From: Streptomyces lasiicapitis
Lineage (GTDB): Bacteria; Actinomycetota; Actinomycetes; Streptomycetales; Streptomycetaceae
Assembly: GCF_014646335.1 (NCBI RefSeq)
Contig: NZ_BMNG01000020.1
Coordinates: 115,535-179,534 of the forward strand
Reading direction: 5' to 3'
Length of the DNA stretch: 64,000 nt
Made by a program: the position numbers and the translations under genes. Shown here piece by piece: positions 8,466 through 17,292 of this stretch (position 1 is its first letter; each line of letters begins with the position of its first letter). Under the pieces are notes generated by a model. The model was given only the letters and a program-made list of their open reading frames with translations. It ran no database searches and was not told the DNA's origin.

Positions 8466-10316
8466 CTATACCGCCTGCACCTCGCGCTCGGCGGTCTGGG
8501 CCGCCTGGTGCGGGCAGGGGCGGCGCTGGGCGGTGGCGCGGCGCAGGAAGCGCGGCAGGGCGAGGGTCACGAAGCCCTCGGCCTGCATCGCGGCGAAGCC
8601 GATGCGCGGCAGATCGCGGCTGGAGCGGTAGACCACGAAGCGGGGCTCCCAGCGGGGCCGGAACTTCGCGTTGAACTTGTACAGCGACTCGATCTGGAAC
8701 CAGCGCGAGAGGAACACGAGCAGGCCGCGCCAGGCGCGCAGGACCGGGCCCGCGCCCAGCTTCTCGCCGCGGGCGAGCGCGGCGCGGAACATCGCGAAGT
8801 TCAGCGAGACGCGCGCGACGCCGAGCTTCGGGGCGGCCTGCAGCGCGGCCACGATGAGCAGCTCGTTCATGCCCGGGTCGGCCGAACGGTCGCGGCGCAT
8901 CAGGTCCAGCGACACGCCGTCCTTGCCCCACGGCACGAAGTGCAGCACGGCCTTCAAGTCGCCGTACGCGCCCGGCTGTTCGTCGGTCTTGTGGGCGGTC
9001 GCGATCAGGCAGTCGCCGTCGTCGGGGTCGCCGATGCGGCCGAGGGCCATCGAGAAGCCGCGCTCGGTGTCGGTGCCGCGCCAGTCGTCGGCGGCGCGCT
9101 GGATGCGCTCCAGCTCCTTCTCGCCGAGGTCACGGATGCGCCGTACGCGGGTCTCGTAGCCATTGCGCTCGATCCGCTTGACCATCTGGCGCACGTTGCG
9201 CATCGCGCGCCCGGACAGGGAGAAATCCGCGACATCCACCACCGCCTCGTCCCCGAGCTCAAGCGCGTCCAGGCCGGTCTCGCGGGTCCACACCTGGCCG
9301 CCGGTCTCGGAGCAGCCCATGACGGCGGGCGTCCAGGAGTGCGCCTTGGCCTCGTCCATGAAGCGCTCGATGGCGCCCGGCCAGGCCTCCACGTCGCCGA
9401 TCGGGTCGCCCGAGGCGAGCATCACACCGGAGACGACGCGATACGTGACGGCGGCCTTCCCGCTGGGAGAGAACACCACGCCCTTGTCGCGGCGCAGCGC
9501 GAAGTGGCCGAGCGAGTCGCGGGCGCCGTGCTTGTCCAGCAGCTCGCGCAGCCGGCTCTCGTCGTCCTGGGTGAGGCGCGCGGCCGGGTGCTCGGGGCGG
9601 AACGCCAGGTAGATGGTGGTCAGCGCGGTCAGCATGCCGAGGGCGCCGAGGGAGAAGCCGACCGTCCAGGAGGTGTTGCCGGTGTAGCCGACGGGTCCCT
9701 CGAAGCCGAACAGGCCGTACAGGACGTGCTCGAGGCGTGCCGTGATGCTCGGATCGCCGACGACCTTGGTCGGGTGGACGCTGACGATCACCAGGCCGAG
9801 CGCGATCGAACCGGCGCCCAGGAGCACGAAGTTGGCGAGGGCACGCCAGCGGCTGCGCGGGTCCGGCAGCGCGGCGAACTCACGGCGGTGCCGCAGCAGC
9901 AGCGCGAGCAGCGCGAGCGAGATCGCGGCGCCGATGAACGAGTGGCGGTATGTGAATTGCGCCACCGCACCCACCGGGAGCAGCACCACCGCGGCCCGCC
10001 ACGCCCGCCGCTTGTGCCGCCGCAGCCCGTGCGCGAGCAGGAGCAGCAGTACGCCGCAGCTCAGCGCCGCCGCGGCCGCGAAGGGGCCGAGCGCGCCGGG
10101 CAGGACCTCGGCGACGGTGTGCAGCCGGCTGTGCCGGAAGCGCGGGAAGACGCCGGCCGCGACGTTCAGCAGGCCGACGAGTGCGCAGATTCTGGCGGCG
10201 AGGACCGGGACGGCTTCGGGGCGGGGCCCCCGGAGGATCCGGCGCACCCCACGGTTTCCGCCGTCATTGCCTCCTGGAACCGCACCCGACATTTCCCCAT
10301 CTATCCTGACAGACAT
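8466..10316 (-). CDS. Phosphatidylglycerol lysyltransferase-like membrane protein (MprF/LPG synthase C-terminal domain)
   Basis: The N-terminal half has about six membrane helices. The C-terminal half (about residues 270-600) is the DUF2156/LPG_synthase_C type seen in MprF and LysX, with GVMLASGDPIGD, FSLSGRAMRNVRQMVKRIER, KAVLHFVPWGKDGVSLDLMRRD and GMNELLIVAAL. Such proteins transfer an aminoacyl group from tRNA to phosphatidylglycerol. No lysyl-tRNA synthetase domain is fused here, so the donor is not known. ATGs at 10316 and 10292 are both plausible. Homologues have this membrane protein near folP, and the operonic link is not proven. Confidence 0.8.
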   Translation of the reverse strand: MSVRIDGEMSGAVPGGNDGGNRGVRRILRGPRPEAVPVLAARICALVGLLNVAAGVFPRFRHSRLHTVAEVLPGALGPFAAAAALSCGVLLLLLAHGLRRHKRRAWRAAVVLLPVGAVAQFTYRHSFIGAAISLALLALLLRHRREFAALPDPRSRWRALANFVLLGAGSIALGLVIVSVHPTKVVGDPSITARLEHVLYGLFGFEGPVGYTGNTSWTVGFSLGALGMLTALTTIYLAFRPEHPAARLTQDDESRLRELLDKHGARDSLGHFALRRDKGVVFSPSGKAAVTYRVVSGVMLASGDPIGDVEAWPGAIERFMDEAKAHSWTPAVMGCSETGGQVWTRETGLDALELGDEAVVDVADFSLSGRAMRNVRQMVKRIERNGYETRVRRIRDLGEKELERIQRAADDWRGTDTERGFSMALGRIGDPDDGDCLIATAHKTDEQPGAYGDLKAVLHFVPWGKDGVSLDLMRRDRSADPGMNELLIVAALQAAPKLGVARVSLNFAMFRAALARGEKLGAGPVLRAWRGLLVFLSRWFQIESLYKFNAKFRPRWEPRFVVYRSSRDLPRIGFAAMQAEGFVTLALPRFLRRATAQRRPCPHQAAQTAEREVQAV

Positions 10317-10540
10317 CGCATCCCGTAGTTCTGCGAGAGAGCTTCCATCCGGTGCCAAAGGTGGCGTCCGGTGATATTGCGCCCTCTAGGACGGTCCTTC
10401 GGGGACACGGGTTCACTCCCGGCCGGAAAACCGGCGGAAAGCTGGCGGAAAAGGAACGGTTCGACCTGGAACCGTCGACTCCGCCCTCCGCACCGGCCCC
10501 CGGGGAACGAACAGGCAGAAAGCGCAGGCAGGATCATCCC

Positions 10541-11674
10541 ATGGGTCTCACGAGCAATAATGTGCTGGCACTTGCGGTAGCGCTGGCCGTGCTGCTTTTC
10601 ATCGGCACGATCTGGCTCTGGCCGCAGCTCGCACGGCGCAGCTGGCGCGCGATCACGGGGCGCGTCGGGCTGCTGCTCGCCACGCAGCTCGCGGTGTTCG
10701 CGTCGGTCGGCCTCTCCGCCAATCAGGCGTTCGGCTTCTACGCCACCTGGGCGGATCTCTTCGGCCAGGAGACGGCGCAGGGCGTGGTCGTCGACCACGA
10801 CGCCATGAAGGGCGAGAAGGGCCCCGTCCGGGTGGTCGACACGAAGTCCGTCGACGTCCCCGGCGGCGGCATCCCGCGGGTCGGCGGTCAGATCCAGAAG
10901 ATCGACATCCAGGGCCGGCACTCGAAGATCGCCAGCCCGGCGTACGTCTACCTGCCGCCGGAGTACTTCCAGCCGCAGTACAAGCACCGCACCTTCCCCG
11001 CGGCGGCCGTCCTGACCGGCTACCCGGGCACCGCCGAAGCCCTCATCAAGGGCCTGCACTACCCGCAGACCGCCCACCGGCAGGCCAAGGACGGCAAGAT
11101 GCAGCCGATGATCCTGGTCATGCTGCGGCCGACCGTGGCGCCGCCGCGCGACACCGAGTGCGTCGACATCCCCGGCGGCCCGCAGTCCGAGACGTTCTTC
11201 GCCAAGGACCTCCCGAACGCCATCACCGACCACTACCGCGTCGGCAAGAAGCCCGACAGCTGGGGCATCATCGGCGACTCCACGGGCGGCTACTGCGCCC
11301 TGAAGGTGGCCATGCACCACCCCGAGGTGTACGGCGCCGCGGTCGGCCTGTCGGCCTACTACAAGGCCGCGCAGGACGTGACGACCGGCAACCTGTTCCA
11401 CGGCGACAAGGACCTGGAGCGGCGTGCGGACCTGCTGTGGTACCTCGAACACATGCCGCCGCCCAAGACCTCCCTCCTTGTGACCACCAGCAAGAAGGGC
11501 GAGGGCAACTACAAGGACACCAAGAAGTTCATCGACAAGGTGAAGGCGCCGACCCGGGTGTCGTCGATCACCCTCGAAAGCGGCGGGCACAACTTCAACA
11601 CGTGGCGGCGCGAGATCCCGGCGTCGCTGGTGTGGATGAGCGGGCGTCTTACGGGCGGGTCGGACGTGCGCTGA
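10541..11674 (+). CDS. Membrane-anchored esterase family protein (alpha/beta hydrolase)
   Basis: This 377-residue protein has two N-terminal membrane helices (about residues 8-25 and 42-65) followed by an extracytoplasmic alpha/beta hydrolase domain of the esterase D/antigen 85 type. The nucleophile elbow is GDSTGG in WGIIGDSTGGYCALKVA, preceded by PAAAVLTGYPG. The acid and histidine are likely in the segments after VTTSKKGEGN and in LESGGHNFNTW. AGGA lies about 8 nt before the ATG. An upstream in-frame extension is open but shows no ribosome site. It is divergent from the LPG-synthase-like gene. Substrate unknown. Confidence 0.85.
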   Translation: MGLTSNNVLALAVALAVLLFIGTIWLWPQLARRSWRAITGRVGLLLATQLAVFASVGLSANQAFGFYATWADLFGQETAQGVVVDHDAMKGEKGPVRVVDTKSVDVPGGGIPRVGGQIQKIDIQGRHSKIASPAYVYLPPEYFQPQYKHRTFPAAAVLTGYPGTAEALIKGLHYPQTAHRQAKDGKMQPMILVMLRPTVAPPRDTECVDIPGGPQSETFFAKDLPNAITDHYRVGKKPDSWGIIGDSTGGYCALKVAMHHPEVYGAAVGLSAYYKAAQDVTTGNLFHGDKDLERRADLLWYLEHMPPPKTSLLVTTSKKGEGNYKDTKKFIDKVKAPTRVSSITLESGGHNFNTWRREIPASLVWMSGRLTGGSDVR

Positions 11675-11691
11675 GCGCGCCCTGAGCCGTG

Positions 11692-11722
11692 GGGCCCGCG
11701 TCCTGTGACGGGACGCGGGCCC
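11692..11722. terminator. Bidirectional terminator between convergent genes
   Basis: A perfect 12-bp GC-rich stem (11692-11703 with 11711-11722) has a 7-nt loop and lies between the stop codons of two convergent genes, the esterase and the ABC ATPase. There is no U tract, as is common in Streptomyces. Confidence 0.7.
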
Positions 11723-11764
11723 ACGCGTGTGTGAGGGGCCGTACGCCCGCTACAAGGCGGAGGC

Positions 11765-12928
11765 TCACGCCCCTGTGACCGAAGCCACCGTCTCCAGTTC
11801 CACGTCCTCACGCGCGATGTCGCGCGCGTCCGCCGCCGTCGAGCGGCGCAGGGCCTCGTGCAGGCGGGCCGGGGTGAGCACCCCGAGGAAGCGGCCCTCG
11901 CTCTTCTCGTCGATGACGGCGATCCAGCCCGCGTCGTGCTGGAGCATCGTCGAGAACGCCTGCTTCAGGCTCGCGCCCACCGGGAGCCATGCCTCCATGC
12001 GGCGTGCGTGCTCGCGCACCGTGCCCTTGCCCCCGCGCGCGTGCTCGGCGGAGAGCCAGCCGTGCAGGTTGTTCTCGCCGTCCAGGACGACGGCCCAGCG
12101 GGCGCCCGCGTCGAACTCCTTGGGCAGCGGGTCGTCGAGGTGCACGACCGGCGGCTGCTCCAGGTCGCCCTCCTCGATGGGCGTCACCGAGAGCCGCTTC
12201 AGGCCCCGGTCGGCGCCCACGAAGTCGGCGACGTACTCGGTCGCGGGCGCGCCGAGGACCGTCGAGGGGGTGTCGAACTGCTCGATGCGGCCGTTTCCGT
12301 AGACGGCGATGCGGTCGCCGAGGCGGACGGCCTCCTCGATGTCGTGCGTGACGAAGAGCACGGTCTTGCGCACGGACTGCTGGAGCCGGAGGAACTCGTT
12401 CTGCAGGCGCTCGCGCACCACCGGGTCGACCGCGCCGAACGGCTCGTCCATGAGGAGCACGGGCGGGTCGGCCGCCAGCGCGCGGGCCACGCCGACGCGT
12501 TGGCGCTGGCCGCCGGAGAGCTGCTCGGGATAACGGTCGCCGAAGACGGCCGGGTCGAGGCCGACCAGATCGAGGAGTTCGGCGGCGCGCTCGCGGGCCT
12601 TGGAGCGCTTCACGCCGAGCAGATGCGGGACGGTCGCCGTGTTGTCCAGGACCGTCTTGTGCGGAAAGAGGCCGACCTGCTGGATGACATAGCCGATGCG
12701 GCGCCGGAGTTGGACGGGGTCGATTTCGGATATGTCGTCGCCGTCGAGGAATATCCGCCCACCGGTGGGCTCGATGAGCCGGTTCACCATTTTCATCGTC
12801 GTGGTCTTGCCGCAGCCCGACGGGCCGACGAGCGTGACCAGTTCACCCTCGCCCACCTCGAAGGACAGGTCGTCGACGGCCGTCGTGCCGTCCGCGTACC
12901 GCTTGGTCACGTTCTCGAACCGGATCAT
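11765..12928 (-). CDS. Osmoprotectant (glycine betaine/choline-type) ABC transporter ATP-binding protein with CBS domains
   Basis: This 387-residue ATPase is of the ProV/OpuCA class. Walker A is GPSGCGKTT, the signature is LSGGQRQRVGVARAL, Walker B is VLLMDEPFGAVDP, and the His switch follows in LFVTHDIEEAV. The region after about residue 245 has two CBS-like units (ARWAVVLDGENNLHGWL and DAGWIAVIDEKSEGRFLGVL), which in OpuA/OpuC sense ionic strength or nucleotides. The gene is divergent from the cognate permease/binding-protein operon and shares a 176-nt control region with it. A GGGGAA ribosome-like sequence precedes the ATG. Confidence 0.92.
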   Translation of the reverse strand: MIRFENVTKRYADGTTAVDDLSFEVGEGELVTLVGPSGCGKTTTMKMVNRLIEPTGGRIFLDGDDISEIDPVQLRRRIGYVIQQVGLFPHKTVLDNTATVPHLLGVKRSKARERAAELLDLVGLDPAVFGDRYPEQLSGGQRQRVGVARALAADPPVLLMDEPFGAVDPVVRERLQNEFLRLQQSVRKTVLFVTHDIEEAVRLGDRIAVYGNGRIEQFDTPSTVLGAPATEYVADFVGADRGLKRLSVTPIEEGDLEQPPVVHLDDPLPKEFDAGARWAVVLDGENNLHGWLSAEHARGGKGTVREHARRMEAWLPVGASLKQAFSTMLQHDAGWIAVIDEKSEGRFLGVLTPARLHEALRRSTAADARDIAREDVELETVASVTGA

Positions 12929-13003
12929 GATTCCCCATTGTGGCGCGTGTTCTGTGAAGGCCGTGTTGCGCCGAGACGAAGAGCCTCTCCGCGTCTCGGA
13001 GAT

Positions 13004-13025
13004 TGTCAGTGCTCGGGGTTAGGGT
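13004..13025 (+). promoter_or_regulatory. TGTCAGTG-N8-TAGGGT promoter-like motif upstream of ABC permease operon
   Basis: TGTCAGTG is at 13004-13011 and TAGGGT at 13020-13025. The same arrangement occurs upstream of three other genes in the window. It lies in the divergent region of the transporter and would drive the permease operon with an untranslated leader of roughly 70 nt. Confidence 0.4.
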
Positions 13026-13104
13026 CGCCAGTCGGAAGGACATGTGGGTTTCGGCACGTGTCAGAACCGGCATGGGTGACGAAGTTTCGGGGGAGGCGGG
13101 GCGG

Positions 13105-13845
13105 GTGAGCAAGCGGAACTGCCTTGTGGCGAACGACTGGATCTGCGGGGAGTACGTCCGGTCCCGCAGTCAGGAATTGATCGACGCGACGGTCGAGCAC
13201 GTGGCGATCACGGCCGTGTCCGTGCTGATAGGCGTGGCGGTGGCGCTGCCCCTCGCGCTGCTCGCGCGGCGCTGGCGCTTCCTCGCGGCCCCCATTCTCG
13301 GCGTGACGACGGTGCTGTACTCGATTCCGTCCCTCGCCATGTTCTCGCTGCTGCTCCCGTTCTTCGGCCTTTCCGCGTCGCTGGTCGTCACCGGCCTCGT
13401 GCTGTATTCGCTGACGATCCTCGTACGCAACATCCTCGCGGGCCTCCAGGCGGTCCCCGAAGAGGCCAGAGAAGCCGCCAAGGGCATGGGGTACGGCCCG
13501 GTGCGGCTGCTGTGGGAAGTGGAACTGCCGCTCGCGCTGCCGGCGTTGCTCGCGGGCGTGCGGATCACCACGGTCTCCACGGTCGCCCTCACCACCGTCG
13601 GCGCGATCGTGGACTACGGCGGCCTCGGCACGCTGATCCTCGACGGCCTCGACACCCAGTTCAAGGCGCAGGTGCTCACCGCGTCCGCGCTGTGCGTCGT
13701 CCTCGCCATCACCGCCGACCTGCTGCTTCTCGCCCTCCAGCGGCTCCTGACGCCCTGGACGCGAGCCAACCGAATACGACCGGGCCGCTTCTCGCGCAAC
13801 GCGGGCGCGGCCAAGAGCGTGGCCAAGGTGGCTGAGCCCGTATGA
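13105..13845 (+). CDS. Osmoprotectant ABC transporter permease 1
   Basis: This 246-residue BPD-type inner-membrane permease has about five helices and the cytoplasmic EAA loop EEAREAAKGMGYGPVRLLWEVELPLALP, which contacts the ATPase. ATTVGAIVDYGGLG-type sequence follows. GTG 13105 is chosen because GGGAGG sits about 8 nt upstream. ATG 13042 and ATG 13072 in frame are alternatives. Its last 4 nt overlap the next permease gene (ATGA), so the two are coupled and probably form a heterodimer. Confidence 0.9.
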   Translation: MSKRNCLVANDWICGEYVRSRSQELIDATVEHVAITAVSVLIGVAVALPLALLARRWRFLAAPILGVTTVLYSIPSLAMFSLLLPFFGLSASLVVTGLVLYSLTILVRNILAGLQAVPEEAREAAKGMGYGPVRLLWEVELPLALPALLAGVRITTVSTVALTTVGAIVDYGGLGTLILDGLDTQFKAQVLTASALCVVLAITADLLLLALQRLLTPWTRANRIRPGRFSRNAGAAKSVAKVAEPV

Positions 13846-14522
13846 ACGCGATATCCGGTGCCTACGACTGGCTGACCACGTCCGCCAACTGGCAGGGCGA
13901 GAAGGGGGTGTGGCACCGCCTCGCCGAGCATCTGTACTTCAGCGGCGTGTGCCTCGTCGTGGCGTGCCTGATCGCGCTGCCCGTCGCGCTGCTGCTCGGC
14001 CACATCGGCAAGGGCGGCGCGCTCGCGGTCAACATCTCCAACGTGGGCCGTGCGGTGCCCACGCTCGCGGTCCTGATCCTGCTCACGCTCACCCCGCTCG
14101 GCGAGCACGGGGACGTGCCGACGCTGATCGCCCTGGTCCTGTTCGCCGTCCCGCCGCTGCTCACCAACGCGTACATCGGCATGCGCGAGGTGGACAGGGC
14201 CGTGGTGGAGGCCGCGCGCGGCATGGGCATGAGCGGGCGTCAGCTGTTCGCGCGGGTCGAGCTGCCGCTGGCGTATCCGCTGATCATGACGGGCGTCCGG
14301 TCTGCGGCGGTGCAGGTCGTCGCCACGGCGACGCTCGCCGCGATGGCGGGGGAGGGGGGCCTCGGGCGGATCATCACGGCCGGGTTCAACCTCCAGAACA
14401 CCCCGCAGGTCGTCGCGGGCGCGTTCCTGGTGGCGCTGCTCGCGCTGCTCGTGGAGGGCGTGCTGGTGCTCGCGGGACGGCTCTTCGACCCGATGCGGGG
14501 GCGGTCCCGGCCTTCTTCGTGA
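13842..14522 (+). CDS. Osmoprotectant ABC transporter permease 2
   Basis: This 226-residue permease is homologous to the preceding one, with helices at about residues 30-55, 60-80, 92-112, 150-175 and 190-212. Its EAA loop is VEAARGMGMSGRQLF followed by VELPLAYPLIMTG. It starts inside the stop of permease 1. The C-terminus is short and basic/Ser-rich. The substrate-binding protein gene follows after 106 nt, consistent with an OpuC-type importer. Confidence 0.9.
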   Translation: MNAISGAYDWLTTSANWQGEKGVWHRLAEHLYFSGVCLVVACLIALPVALLLGHIGKGGALAVNISNVGRAVPTLAVLILLTLTPLGEHGDVPTLIALVLFAVPPLLTNAYIGMREVDRAVVEAARGMGMSGRQLFARVELPLAYPLIMTGVRSAAVQVVATATLAAMAGEGGLGRIITAGFNLQNTPQVVAGAFLVALLALLVEGVLVLAGRLFDPMRGRSRPSS

Positions 14523-14628
14523 TGCTGTGCGGGCCCGTGGCCCTTCTTTGACGCCTGGCTCATGGCCCTTCTGGTTCATGGCCTTTCTCGACGCTTGATG
14601 TGGAAACTCTCGAAATGGTGGTTCACCG

Positions 14629-15600
14629 ATGAACAGCAGGACGCGTCGCGCGCGACGGATGGCAGGGGCGGCCGCGGCCGTCGTGGCGCTGACCGCGGGG
14701 CTCACCGCGTGCGGCGGGGACAGCCTGGAGGACGACGACAAGGGCTCCGACGGCGGGGGCAAGGGCGGCAAGATAGTGGTGGGCTCGGCCCGGTTCACCG
14801 AGCAGAAGGTGCTCGCCGAGCTGTACGCGGGCGTCCTGCGCGACGCCGGGTACGACGCGTCGGTGAAGACCGTGCAGAACCGCGAGGTGTACGAGCCCGA
14901 GCTGAAGAAGGGCACCATCGACGTGGCGCCCGAATACGCCGCCACGCTCACGGAATTCCTCAACCTGAAGAAGAACGGCTCGGACGCGAAGCCGGTCGCC
15001 TCCAGCGATCTCGACGCGACGTACGGCGAACTCACGAAGCTCGCCGAGGGCCGCGGCCTGAAGGCCCTCCCGGCCGGCGAGGCCGTCGACCAGAACGCCT
15101 TCGCGGTGACCGAGGATTACGCCAAGGAGCACAAGCTCAAGACGCTTTCCGATCTTGGAAAGTCCGGCGAGAAGGTCCGGATCGCCGCCGGTGACGAATG
15201 CGAGACGCGGCCCTTCTGCGCGCCCGGCCTGAAGAAGAAGTACGGCATCGACGTCGCCGGAATCGACCCCAAGGGTGTCGGCACCACCCAGTCCAAGCAG
15301 GCCGTGAAGAACGGCACGGACCAGCTCGTCCTGACCACCACCACGGACGCGACGCTGAAGAACTTCGGCCTCGTGATCCTGGAGGACGACAAGAAGCTCC
15401 AGAACGCGGACAACATCCTGCCCGTGGTCAACGCCGACGAGGCGGGCGACAAGAAGATGGCCGCCGCCCTCGCCAAGGTCACCAAGGCGCTGACGACCGA
15501 CGATCTCATCGAACTCAACCGCAAGGTCGACGAGGAGCGCGAGAAGGAAGCGGATGTCGCGAAGGAGTATCTGGAGTCGAAGGGCCTGATCAAGAAGTAG
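14629..15600 (+). CDS. Osmoprotectant ABC transporter substrate-binding lipoprotein
   Basis: This 323-residue protein has a lipoprotein signal peptide: a basic start (NSRTRRARR), a hydrophobic core and the lipobox LTAC with Cys at about residue 28. The mature part has the OpuAC/OsmF-type fold with GSARFTEQKVLAELYAGVL, KGTIDVAPEYAATLTEF and DTDQLV-like segments. It would capture glycine betaine, choline or a related quaternary amine outside the membrane. It is the last gene of the permease operon. The C-terminus ends in a charged helix (EEREKEADVAKEYLESKG). Confidence 0.9.
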   Translation: MNSRTRRARRMAGAAAAVVALTAGLTACGGDSLEDDDKGSDGGGKGGKIVVGSARFTEQKVLAELYAGVLRDAGYDASVKTVQNREVYEPELKKGTIDVAPEYAATLTEFLNLKKNGSDAKPVASSDLDATYGELTKLAEGRGLKALPAGEAVDQNAFAVTEDYAKEHKLKTLSDLGKSGEKVRIAAGDECETRPFCAPGLKKKYGIDVAGIDPKGVGTTQSKQAVKNGTDQLVLTTTTDATLKNFGLVILEDDKKLQNADNILPVVNADEAGDKKMAAALAKVTKALTTDDLIELNRKVDEEREKEADVAKEYLESKGLIKK

Positions 15601-15844
15601 GCCGCGCGGACGGCCCGGGCCCGGGCGGTGCGCGCGCCCGGGCCAGGCCGAACCGTCGTCCTTCGGGGAGCCTTCGTCGCGGAATGCGGAAGCGGTGCGC
15701 GCCGGGTTGCGGAATCCGGGCGGAGGAGATGGAGTGACGCCTCGGAGATGAAGTGGTTCAGTGGCGTGGGGAGTTGCTGTGGGGGCACCGGGAATTTGGC
15801 GGGCGGGGCACCAGACTTCGTCTACGCGCGGTAAGTTTCTGGCC

Positions 15845-17134
15845 ATGCCACGTGGACGTCACCGCCATTCCCCACCACTGCACAGGCTGCTTCCTCCGTC
15901 GGCGGTCGCAGGCTTCTCCCTCGTCTGCGCCGGCGGGGCCTGGATGTTCGCGGAACCCGTCGTGCTGCGCGGCCTCGTCGCCGCGGCGGCCGCGAGTGCC
16001 GTCGTGGGGTCGGTCGTCATGCGCCAGTGGGACCGGACGGCGGGCAGACGCGTCGCCGAGCTGGGCCGGGCGCGGGCGAGCGACGAGTGGCGCTACGAAG
16101 AGCGGATAGCCGAGGCCGAATCCGACCTCGACGAGTCGCGCGAGCTGCGTACGAGGCTCGAGTCCAAGCTCCGCTCCAAGCGGGCCGAGCTGGCCGCGCT
16201 GCGCAACGAGCACGCGGCGCTGCTGCGGCGGTACGCGACCGCGGAGACGGAGCGGGCCAGCGCGCTTGAGGGGCGGCGGTTGCTCGCCATAGAGGCGGCG
16301 GTGCCTTCTCGGGCTCTGCCGCCGGCTGCTTCGGATTCTGATCGGGAGACGGGTTCCGGGGACGAGGTGGTTTCCGGGGGCGAGGTGGCTGACGGGGCGT
16401 CGGCTGCGTCCGGTGGGTCCGGTGGTTCTTCCTCGGGTTCCGGGGCGCGGGTCGCGGTTCGTCCGGGGGCGAGCCCGACGCCCTCGCTGTACGGGCGCGC
16501 CAACGCGGCGCTTGAGCGGCTGGAGCGGGCTTCGGCCCCGACGGCGGCGCGGGGCGATGCCGGTGACGCGGACGCGGCTGAGGCCGCCGGTCCCGACGAC
16601 CTCGCCGACGACAATGACGTGGACGACCCTGACGACTTGGACTTGGTTGTCGGTGACGGTCGGGGCGTAGCGGGACCGGCCGCTGGGCCGGACGACGGAC
16701 CGGCTGAGGGATCGGCCGAGGGACCGGCCGATGGCCCGGCTGAGGGAACGGCCGGCGGGACGGTCGAGCCGCACGGTCACGAGCGTGCGGCGGCCCGGCA
16801 CTTCACCGTTCCGGCCGCGGCGGCCGTCGTACCGCCCGCGCAGCCGCGGCGGCGGCGTGCGGGGGAGGGCGGCTTCGACTTCTTCGGTACGAAGGGCACG
16901 TCCGGGAAGAGTGTCGCTCCGGCCGCGCTGGAGGCCGCGCAGAACGCGGACCTCGCCGATGTCGTGGGCGAGGAGGTCCTCGCGGTGCACAAGGCGGAGG
17001 CCGAGGCCGAGTTCAAGCCGTCCGACGCGGCGACCGACGCCGAGCGCGGCGTGGGCCAGGTCATCGACCTGACGGCCCATGACGAGACGGAACAGATCGA
17101 CGTGGAGGGCCTCCGCACCGCACTGCGCGCGTAG
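15845..17134 (+). CDS. Coiled-coil membrane protein of unknown function
   Basis: I do not recognise a family. The 429-residue protein has an N-terminal membrane segment pair (about residues 15-60), then a charged coiled coil (about 70-145, many Glu/Arg heptads such as ESRELRTRLESKLRSKRAELAAL). A long low-complexity Ser/Gly/Asp/Ala linker follows (about 150-330, with DGPAEGSAEGPADGPAEG-type repeats), then a conserved-looking end with GGFDFFGTKGTSGK, NADLADVVGEEVLAVHKAEAEAEF and DLTAHDETEQIDVEGLRTALR. The last part may be the functional binding motif. The start ATG has TAAGTT 7 nt upstream and no Shine-Dalgarno. Confidence 0.7.
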   Translation: MPRGRHRHSPPLHRLLPPSAVAGFSLVCAGGAWMFAEPVVLRGLVAAAAASAVVGSVVMRQWDRTAGRRVAELGRARASDEWRYEERIAEAESDLDESRELRTRLESKLRSKRAELAALRNEHAALLRRYATAETERASALEGRRLLAIEAAVPSRALPPAASDSDRETGSGDEVVSGGEVADGASAASGGSGGSSSGSGARVAVRPGASPTPSLYGRANAALERLERASAPTAARGDAGDADAAEAAGPDDLADDNDVDDPDDLDLVVGDGRGVAGPAAGPDDGPAEGSAEGPADGPAEGTAGGTVEPHGHERAAARHFTVPAAAAVVPPAQPRRRRAGEGGFDFFGTKGTSGKSVAPAALEAAQNADLADVVGEEVLAVHKAEAEAEFKPSDAATDAERGVGQVIDLTAHDETEQIDVEGLRTALRA

Positions 17135-17292
17135 CGTTCGCCTGGGCAGGGACGCCCTACGTCGGCCGCCGCTTGCGCGGCGCCCGTCTCCCACCCACCC
17201 GTGACTGTGGGCCGCACCGCCCAAGCCCCGCGTGCCCCGCGCCCACGGCGCCATGACGTGCACGGAAGGGCACAATCCCGCCCGCCGGCCGC

